This document shows, piece after piece, positions 58,287 to 64,000 of a stretch of 64,000 bases of DNA. How positions within the stretch are numbered: the stretch's first letter is position 1; each line of letters starts with the position of its first letter. The DNA is from Herbidospora sakaeratensis (GTDB lineage: Bacteria > Actinomycetota > Actinomycetes > Streptosporangiales > Streptosporangiaceae), in assembly GCF_001570525.1 (NCBI RefSeq), contig NZ_BBXC01000007.1, positions 485,364-549,363 on the forward strand, in the 5' to 3' direction. The notes beneath the pieces were generated by a model. The model had not been told where the DNA came from. It was given only the letters and a program-made list of their open reading frames with translations, and did no database searches. A program made the position numbers and the translations under genes.

Positions 58287-59506
58287 TGGCCCGCCTTGGT
58301 GGCCAGCATCAGCGGGACGGCCGCCACCGCGACCACCATGAGCAGGATCATGTAGAGGGTCCCCAGGGTGTTGGAGAGGCGGCCGTTGACCCGGTCGCCC
58401 ATGTAGTCGGGGTCGTTGGCGATCATCAGCACCGGCAGGTACGTCAGCGGCAGCGCCGCCGCCGAGAAGACCAGCGAATACTCGGTGACCTTGATCGGGT
58501 CGATCGTCGTCAGGATCAGCGCCACCGCGACGATCGTCGAGACCAGCAGCGTCGCGTGGAACCGGGCCGCCTCCCGGGGGCGCACGTACTTGCCCCACTG
58601 CCAGCCGAAGTACTGGCTGATCGAGTAGCCCGACGACAACGCCGTCTCCAGGGTCGCGCCGAACGTCGCGGCGAACACCCCGAAGATCACCAGGGCCAGC
58701 CCGATCTGGCCGAAGGCGAGCCCGGCCGGCAGCACCATCTGGCCGAGCGTGTCGACCTCGATCATCCGCGGCAGGAAGACGGTGGCCGCGCAGGCGGCGA
58801 TGGCGATCGACAACAGGCCGCCCAGCGGGAAGCCGACGAACACGTTGGCCCGCATGACGCCCAGGTCGCGCCGGGTCCAGCGTTCCTCGACGCCGCCGGA
58901 GGAGAAGAAGAACACCTCGTACGGCGTCATCGCCGCGCCCAGCAGGGCGACGGCGTAGAACCAGTAGGTCGCCGCCCCGTCGTCGGACGGATTGTGCGTC
59001 AGCTGGTGCCCCAGCTCCCCGTAGTCGGGGCCCAGGGCGAAGAAGGCCACCAGGAAGACGATCAGGGCGAGCCCGGCCAGGCCGAAGACCCGCTCCATCG
59101 TCTCGAACCTGACCCGCCACATCACCAGCCAGGCCACCAGGCCGACGGCGGGCACCCACAACAGGTAGTCGATCCCGGTGGCCAGCTCCAGCGCCAGGGC
59201 CGCGCCGCCGATCTCGGCGGCCAGGGTGAGCAGGTTGATGCCGAAGGACGCGGCCAGGTTGAGCAGGCCCGCGCGGGGGCCGAGGCGTTCCCGGACGAGA
59301 TCGAAGACGGGCCGCCCCGACACCGCCGCCACCCGCCCGGCCATCTCGGCGAACAGGCAGATGCCGACCACGCCGACCACGACCACCCAGGCCAGCGACA
59401 TTCCGAACCGGGAGCCGACCAGCGCGTTGGCGACCAGGTCGCCGATGTCGACGAACCCGCCGATCGCGGTCAGGATGCCGAGGGTGACGGCGAAGAACCG
59501 CTTCAC
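58283..59506 (-). CDS. NRAMP-related divalent cation transporter with altered metal-site motifs
   Basis: A 407-residue membrane protein with about 11 hydrophobic segments, matching NRAMP/SLC11 in fold pattern. The TM1 metal motif DPGN is D20-I-G-D23 here (IGGFVDIGDLVANA) and the TM6 motif MPH is TPY (GAAMTPYEVFFFSSG), so Asn becomes Asp and the selectivity Met becomes Thr. In bacterial NRAMPs that Met selects transition metals over Ca and Mg. Loss of it suggests a harder ion such as magnesium, as reported for NRAMP-related magnesium transporters; this is inference. GTG 59506 overlaps the lipoprotein gene stop. Confidence 0.85.
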   Translation of the reverse strand: MKRFFAVTLGILTAIGGFVDIGDLVANALVGSRFGMSLAWVVVVGVVGICLFAEMAGRVAAVSGRPVFDLVRERLGPRAGLLNLAASFGINLLTLAAEIGGAALALELATGIDYLLWVPAVGLVAWLVMWRVRFETMERVFGLAGLALIVFLVAFFALGPDYGELGHQLTHNPSDDGAATYWFYAVALLGAAMTPYEVFFFSSGGVEERWTRRDLGVMRANVFVGFPLGGLLSIAIAACAATVFLPRMIEVDTLGQMVLPAGLAFGQIGLALVIFGVFAATFGATLETALSSGYSISQYFGWQWGKYVRPREAARFHATLLVSTIVAVALILTTIDPIKVTEYSLVFSAAALPLTYLPVLMIANDPDYMGDRVNGRLSNTLGTLYMILLMVVAVAAVPLMLATKAGQ

Positions 59507-59931
59507 GACGGATGCCTCTCGGCGAAGGCCCGCAACCGGTCGGCCAGCGCGGCCAGGTCGGCCGCCGCCTTCTCCGGTTCGGCGATCTCCCGGAGCCGCA
59601 CCTCGTCGAGAAGCACCTGCACCTGCTCGGCGGCCTCCGAGGTCAGCTCCGTGATCTCCGCCCGGACTTCCACGGCCTGCTCCGACGGCGGCTGCACCGC
59701 GCCGAACTGGGAGTCCACGCTGCCGAGCGCGGTGGCGGTCTCGGTGAGGAGGGTCTGCAGGTAGGGGCGGGTCAGCCGCGCCTCGTGCTCGACCGCGAGC
59801 CGCACCAGCGCCACCGAGGAGGCGGCGGCCTCGGCCGTCGCGCCGGCCTTCTTGCCGTAGTCGGCGTCGTTCCACGCGGGGGAGGCGCAGCCCGCCAGGA
59901 GCAGCGGCACGATCAGCAGGAGCCGTCTCAC
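59503..59931 (-). CDS. Small helical lipoprotein of the transporter operon
   Basis: A 142-residue protein. RRLLLIVPLLLAGC is a lipoprotein signal with lipobox LAGC at residues 11-14 or so. The mature part is entirely helical and charged (TAEAAASSVALVRLAVEHEA, EVRAEITELTSEAAEQVQVLL, ADLAALADRLRAFAERHPS), likely a helical bundle. No family recognised. GTG 59931 is chosen because it begins at the basic residues of the signal and overlaps the 31-residue gene's stop (GTGA). Downstream it overlaps the NRAMP-like gene by 4 bp. Confidence 0.75.
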   Translation of the reverse strand: MRRLLLIVPLLLAGCASPAWNDADYGKKAGATAEAAASSVALVRLAVEHEARLTRPYLQTLLTETATALGSVDSQFGAVQPPSEQAVEVRAEITELTSEAAEQVQVLLDEVRLREIAEPEKAAADLAALADRLRAFAERHPS

Positions 59932-60023
59932 GGCCGCGTCCGCAGCAGGAAGTAGGCCAGCAGGCCCAGCAGCACCACGAACTGGCCCCACGCGGCCAGC
60001 AACACCAGTCCCTCGTCGGTCAC
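59928..60023 (-). CDS. 31-residue single-pass membrane peptide, first gene of the transporter operon
   Basis: GTG 60023 to TGA 59928 encodes 31 residues: a short acidic start (MTDEG), one hydrophobic helix (LVLLAAWGQFVVLLGLLAYF) and a basic tail (LLRTRP). The charge pattern fits an N-out or small tail-in membrane peptide. The exact 4-bp GTGA overlap with the lipoprotein gene and coding-like third-position G+C are the support for its being real. The ribosome-binding site (GGGGGCAG) is somewhat distant. It may assist the transporter, like other small membrane subunits. Confidence 0.6.
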   Translation of the reverse strand: MTDEGLVLLAAWGQFVVLLGLLAYFLLRTRP

Positions 60024-60060
60024 GGCTCGGCCACTGCCCCCGCCGGAGCAGGCCGAACGT

Positions 60061-61059
60061 TCACCCCTTGGTACGTCGGAGCAGCGCGATCACCGCGCGC
60101 TCGGCCGCGCCGTGGGTGGCCGGGCCGTCGCCGTCGCCCAGGTCGGCCAGCGCGCGGTCGATGGTCTTCCCGCGTTCGTACGCGGTGACCACGCGGGGGT
60201 CGACGTAGGAGGCGCGGGCCACGGCCGGGGTGTTGCCCAGGTGCCCGGCCACCTCCTTCATGACCCGGGTGATCGCCCGGCGGCGGCCGGTCCGGCTGCG
60301 CACCCGCTTGGAGACGGCCAGGCCGACGGCGGCGTACACGGTGGCGTGCCAGGTGCGGAAGTCCTTGGCGCTGACCTCGGCGCCGAAGCGGTCGCGCAGG
60401 TAGTCGTTGATGTCGTCGCTCTTGACGTCGACCCAGTCGCCGTCGCGCTGATATTGGAGCAGTTCGCCCTCGTCGCGCCCCTCGCGCAGAGCGGTGACGA
60501 CCGCGCAGACGTCGGGGTCGGTGATCTCGATCTCGCGCGGCACCCCGCCCTTGGCCGGATAGGCGCAGGAGACCCGGCCCCGCGAGCACGTCACGTGCTC
60601 CAGGCGCAGGGTGGCCAGGCCGAAGGACTCGTACGCCTCCCCGCCGACCCGGAACAGGCCGATGTCGAGCATCCGGGCGGCGGCGGCCAGCACCCGCTCC
60701 CGGGTCAGGCCCTTCTCGCCGAGGTCGGCCCGGACCCGCTCGCGGAAGGCGGGCAGCCGTTCGGCCAGCTTGCCGACCCGCTCGAACTTGGCCCGGTCCT
60801 GCTCCTCCCGCCAGGCGTCGTGGTAGCGGTACTGGCGGCGGCCGGCCGCGTCGGTGCCCACGGCCTGGATGTGGCCGTCGGGGTCGCGGCAGATCCACAC
60901 GTCCCGCCAGGCGGGGGGCAGCGCCAGCGCCCTGATCCGGCGCAGGGCGCGCAGGTCCTTCACGGGGCGGCCGTCGGCGTAGGCGTAGGAGAAGGACCGC
61001 CCGCGACGGCGGCGGGTGATGCCGGGTTCGGCGGGGTCGCTCGGACGCAGTTCGGGCAC
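60061..61059 (-). CDS. DNA topoisomerase IB (poxvirus/bacterial type)
   Basis: A 332-residue enzyme. The N-terminal domain has PGITRRRRGRSFSYAYADG and LPPAWRDVWICRDPDGHIQA, typical of bacterial TopIB. The catalytic domain has AYPAKGG (catalytic Lys candidate), KDFRTWHATVYAA (Arg/His) and Tyr285 in ASYVDPRVV as the nucleophile that attaches to the 3' DNA end. It relaxes supercoils without ATP. GTG 61059 is preceded by GGAGG at a proper distance. Monocistronic, divergent from the lipoprotein gene at 61117. Confidence 0.93.
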   Translation of the reverse strand: MPELRPSDPAEPGITRRRRGRSFSYAYADGRPVKDLRALRRIRALALPPAWRDVWICRDPDGHIQAVGTDAAGRRQYRYHDAWREEQDRAKFERVGKLAERLPAFRERVRADLGEKGLTRERVLAAAARMLDIGLFRVGGEAYESFGLATLRLEHVTCSRGRVSCAYPAKGGVPREIEITDPDVCAVVTALREGRDEGELLQYQRDGDWVDVKSDDINDYLRDRFGAEVSAKDFRTWHATVYAAVGLAVSKRVRSRTGRRRAITRVMKEVAGHLGNTPAVARASYVDPRVVTAYERGKTIDRALADLGDGDGPATHGAAERAVIALLRRTKG

Positions 61060-61116
61060 CCTGCCTCCGTGCCCGTCGTCGTGTCGCCCTAACGGACCGG
61101 GGGAACATCCGTTGAC

Positions 61117-61479
61117 GTGCTGAAATACGTGATGATCGCGCTGCCGGTCAGCGCCTGCGCCGCCGGGGCCGGGCCCGACGTCGAGGAGGCCGCGGGGCGC
61201 TTTTTCGCCGCCGTGGCCGCCGGGCAGGGGGCGGCGGCCTGCGCGCTGCTCACCGACGCGGCCGCCGCGAGCCTGCCCGAGCCGTGCGCGACCAGCATCC
61301 TGGACGCCGGCCTGCGCGGCGGCCCGGCCGAGGAGGTCGCCGTGTGGGGGTCGGAGGCCCAGGTGCGCCTCGCGCGGGACACCGTGTTCCTGCACCGGGG
61401 CCCCGGTGGCTGGCGGGTGCGCGGGGCGGGGTGCCGCCCCGACGGCGAGCGGCCCTACGACTGCGAGGTGTCCGGCTGA
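61117..61479 (+). CDS. Small lipoprotein of unknown function
   Basis: A 120-residue protein beginning MLKYVMIALPVSAC, a lipoprotein signal with lipobox VSAC. The mature domain resembles a small NTF2-like/SnoaL-type stress lipoprotein in length and pattern (AAGRFFAAVAAGQGAAACALL, EVAVWGSEAQVRLARDTVFL, GWRVRGAGC), with extra cysteines; this resemblance is tentative. The start is GTG 61117. The stop overlaps the ATG of the 27-residue gene (TGATG). Confidence 0.65.
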   Translation: MLKYVMIALPVSACAAGAGPDVEEAAGRFFAAVAAGQGAAACALLTDAAAASLPEPCATSILDAGLRGGPAEEVAVWGSEAQVRLARDTVFLHRGPGGWRVRGAGCRPDGERPYDCEVSG

Positions 61480-61562
61480 TGCGCGCCATGTTCGCCGTGA
61501 CCGTCGCGATCATCGTGGTCGGTCTGGCCTGTTTCCTGCTCGTCGGGTTCCTGCGCCGATGA
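61479..61562 (+). CDS. 27-residue single-pass membrane peptide
   Basis: ATG 61479 to TGA 61562: 27 residues with a short start (MRAMFAV), a hydrophobic helix (TVAIIVVGLACFLLVGF) and basic end (LRR). It shares a base with the preceding stop and overlaps the DUF6766 start by 4 bp (ATGA), so it sits exactly between two coupled genes. That tight fit is the main evidence that it is translated. Confidence 0.6.
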   Translation: MRAMFAVTVAIIVVGLACFLLVGFLRR

Positions 61563-62191
61563 TCCGCCGCAACGGGCTCAGCCTGTTCTTCCTGGTCATC
61601 TTCGTGCTCGCGCTGGCCGGTCAGTCGATCGCGGGCCTCGGGGCCTACAACGACGACCAGCTCGGCTCCGGCGGCGACCCCGTCTCGTGGGGCGCCTACG
61701 TCACCTCGGCCGACTTCGCGGTCGACGTCGCGGAGAACTGGCAGTCGGAGTACCTCCAGTTCCTGCTGTTCATCATGGTCACCGTCTGGCTGGTCCAGCG
61801 CGGCTCCCCGGAGTCGAAGTCCGACGGGACGGGCGACCAGGTGCGGCCGGGCAGCCCGGAATGGGCCAAGACCGGGGGCCTGCGGACCATGCTGTTCGCC
61901 AACTCGCTCGGCCTGGTGATGGGCGCGGCCTTCGTGCTCTCCTGGTACGCCCAGTCGGTCGCCGGCACCGCCGCCTACAACCGCGAACAGCTGTCCCGGT
62001 TGCAGGACCCGGTGACCTGGCCGGAGTACGTGGCCTCGCCGGACTTCTGGGACCGCACGCTGCAGAACTGGCAGTCGGAGTTCCTGGCGGTGCTCTCGAT
62101 GGTCGCCCTGTCGATCTACCTGCGCCAGCGGGAGTCGCCCGAGTCCAAGCCCGTCGGCGCGCCCCACGGGGAGACCGGCACGGACGTCTGA
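61559..62191 (+). CDS. DUF6766-family membrane protein
   Basis: A 210-residue protein with about four hydrophobic segments. Two similar halves each begin with a helix and carry AxxYN(D/R)(D/E)QL…DPVxW and a following WQSEYLQFL / WQSEFLAVL segment, the recognisable repeat of DUF6766. It starts MIRRNGLSLFFLVIFVLALA. Function unknown; the family is common in actinomycetes and proteobacteria. Coupled to the small peptide and lipoprotein upstream. Confidence 0.82.
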   Translation: MIRRNGLSLFFLVIFVLALAGQSIAGLGAYNDDQLGSGGDPVSWGAYVTSADFAVDVAENWQSEYLQFLLFIMVTVWLVQRGSPESKSDGTGDQVRPGSPEWAKTGGLRTMLFANSLGLVMGAAFVLSWYAQSVAGTAAYNREQLSRLQDPVTWPEYVASPDFWDRTLQNWQSEFLAVLSMVALSIYLRQRESPESKPVGAPHGETGTDV

Positions 62192-62246
62192 GTTGACGCT
62201 GCCATCACCTGACCGCTATTCATTGCCTAGCCGTTAGGGGTGGTGC

Positions 62247-62764
62247 ATGCAGGACGCGATACTGGCGATGCTCGCCAAGGAGCCGTCACACGGCTACGAC
62301 CTCGGCCTGCGGCTGCGGCGCGCCCTGGGCCCGCTCGGCGGGTCGATGAACGCGGGCCAGGTCTACGTGACGCTGGCCCGGCTGGAGAAGGCCGGCCTGG
62401 TCGTGCACGAACGGTCGGCCGGGTCGCCCGACCGGCCCGACCGCAAGGTGTACGCCCTCACCGACGCCGGCCACGAGCGGGTGACCGCGTGGCTGGCCGA
62501 GGTGAACCGGCCCAAGCCCGACCTGGTGGAGTTCCACCTCAAACTGGCCGCCGCGAGCGCGTCGCGGCTGGCCGACCCGGTCGAGCTCGTCGACGTCCAG
62601 CGCCGCGAGCTGCTCCGGCGGCTGGCCGAGGCGCAGCGGGCGGTGCTGGCCGAACCCGAGGGCTCCACCGGCGGCCTGCTGCTCGAAGGCGTCGCGCTGC
62701 GCCTGGAGGCCGACCTGCGCTGGCTGGAGGCGTGCGAACGGGTCTGGTCGAGGAGGGCGGAGGC

Positions 62765-62768
<4 letters not shown>
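62247..62768 (+). CDS. PadR-family transcriptional regulator
   Basis: A 173-residue regulator. The winged helix is PadR-type (ILAMLAKEPSHGYDLGLRLRRALGPLGGSMNAGQVYVTLARLEKAGLV, e.g. residues 33-48 hold NAGQVYVTLARLEK) followed by YALTDAGHERVTAWL and a helical dimerisation tail. It lies directly ahead of an ABC exporter and overlaps it by 4 bp, the usual layout for a PadR repressor of its own transporter. A short imperfect dyad CCTA-N5-TAGG lies upstream (62226-62238). Effector unknown. Confidence 0.9.
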
Positions 62769-63490
<722 letters not shown>

Positions 63491-63495
63491 CCGCC

Positions 63496-64000
63496 GTGGG
63501 ACGCCTTCTGCTCGTGGTCCGGCTCGTGCTGGGCGACCTGCGCCGCCATCCCGGCCCCGCCGCGCTGCTGGTGTTGTCGACGCTCGTCGCGACCGCCGTG
63601 CTCAGCCTCGGCATGTCGTTGCCCGGGGCCACCGAGCGGCTCTACCTCCAGACCCGGGCCGCCACCGCCGGGCCCGACGTGGTCGTGGTCGCCCCCGGCC
63701 GGAGCCGGGCGGCCGACGCCGCGCTGAGGTCGCTGGAGGACGTGCCGGGGGTGGCGGCGCGCAGCCGGACGTACCGGACCTTCTTCACCGAGATCACCAC
63801 CGGCGGCGGCGCGGTGCGCGCGGCGGTCCTCGGGGCCGACGCCGAACCCGGGCCGATCGACCGGCCGCTGGTGACGTCGGGGGCCTGGGTGCGCCCCGGC
63901 GGCGTGGTGGTCGAACGGGGCTTCGCCGGCGCGCTGCGCCTGCGCGTCGGCGACCGCGTCACCGTCGGCGGCCGGTCGTTCCCCGTGGTGGGCGTCGCGG
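63496..64000 (+). CDS. MacB/FtsX-type ABC permease (5' part only)
   Basis: The first 168 residues from GTG 63496 are visible. After MGRLLLVVRLVLGDLRRHPG comes TM1 (AALLVLSTLVATAVLSLGM), then the start of a periplasmic MacB-PCD domain (GPDVVVVAPGRSRAADAALR, VPGVAARSRTYRTFFTEI, VLGADAEPGPIDRPLV, RVGDRVTVGG). The remaining TM segments lie beyond the window. Together with the preceding ATPase it would form a two-component exporter or mechanotransmitter. Confidence 0.85.
   Translation, partial: MGRLLLVVRLVLGDLRRHPGPAALLVLSTLVATAVLSLGMSLPGATERLYLQTRAATAGPDVVVVAPGRSRAADAALRSLEDVPGVAARSRTYRTFFTEITTGGGAVRAAVLGADAEPGPIDRPLVTSGAWVRPGGVVVERGFAGALRLRVGDRVTVGGRSFPVVGVA

Overview
The window is about 72% G+C by eye, gene-dense, and rich in 4-bp ATGA/GTGA start-stop overlaps and GTG starts. 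Its gene set (F420/LLM oxidoreductases, TrcR/TrcS-like two-component pair, methylmalonyl-CoA mutase MutAB-MeaB, ABC-F protein, STM401x genes) points to an actinomycete chromosome, most likely Streptomyces/Streptosporangiales-like. That placement is inferred from composition and gene content only. No rRNA, tRNA, CRISPR array, IS element or prophage was recognised.

Layout. 1-5.9 kb: an edge-truncated AAA ATPase (-), then an amidase coupled to mtnA (methionine salvage), a MetE-like methyltransferase, and a peptidoglycan amidase interrupted by an intein. 5.9-10.7 kb: the methylmalonyl-CoA mutase operon mutA-mutB-meaB. 10.6-14.9 kb (-): a TelA-centred operon (anchored solute-binding-like protein, TelA, lipoprotein with SBP and vWA domains, XpaC-like membrane protein). 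15-19 kb: a PHP-type metallohydrolase, then an ABC-F protein with an attenuator-like leader. 19-23.7 kb: small housekeeping or metabolic genes, including two LLM oxidoreductases, a HAD phosphatase and ArfB, with a striking 25-bp operator-like palindrome. 23.8-28.4 kb: a hydrolase / Hsp90-like / TPR gene set. 28.4-35.8 kb: secreted proteins (PhoD phosphatase with a possible PHO box, FG-GAP protein, HEWQH metallopeptidase) and an MFS exporter.

36.0-43.6 kb is the most remarkable part: eight genes overlapping end to end, made of four tandem STM4015-type leucine-rich-repeat paralogues followed by STM4014 (ATP-grasp), STM4013 (alkaline-phosphatase-fold hydrolase), STM4012 and STM4011 (two radical SAM enzymes). 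The family names come from a conserved Salmonella locus of unknown function. An ABC exporter and a two-component system follow on the same strand.

47.6-60 kb: a DUF6745-like pair, a LysR regulator divergent from an SDR lacking the YxxxK motif, then a catabolic/redox operon (ThDP enzyme, mandelate-racemase-like enolase-superfamily enzyme, FAD/Fe-S oxidoreductase, SDR). On the opposite strand lies a four-gene operon: a 31-residue membrane peptide, a lipoprotein, an NRAMP-related transporter with altered metal-site motifs, and a PRC-barrel protein. 60-64 kb: topoisomerase IB (-), a lipoprotein / 27-residue membrane peptide / DUF6766 set, and a PadR-controlled MacB-like ABC transporter that runs off the window edge.
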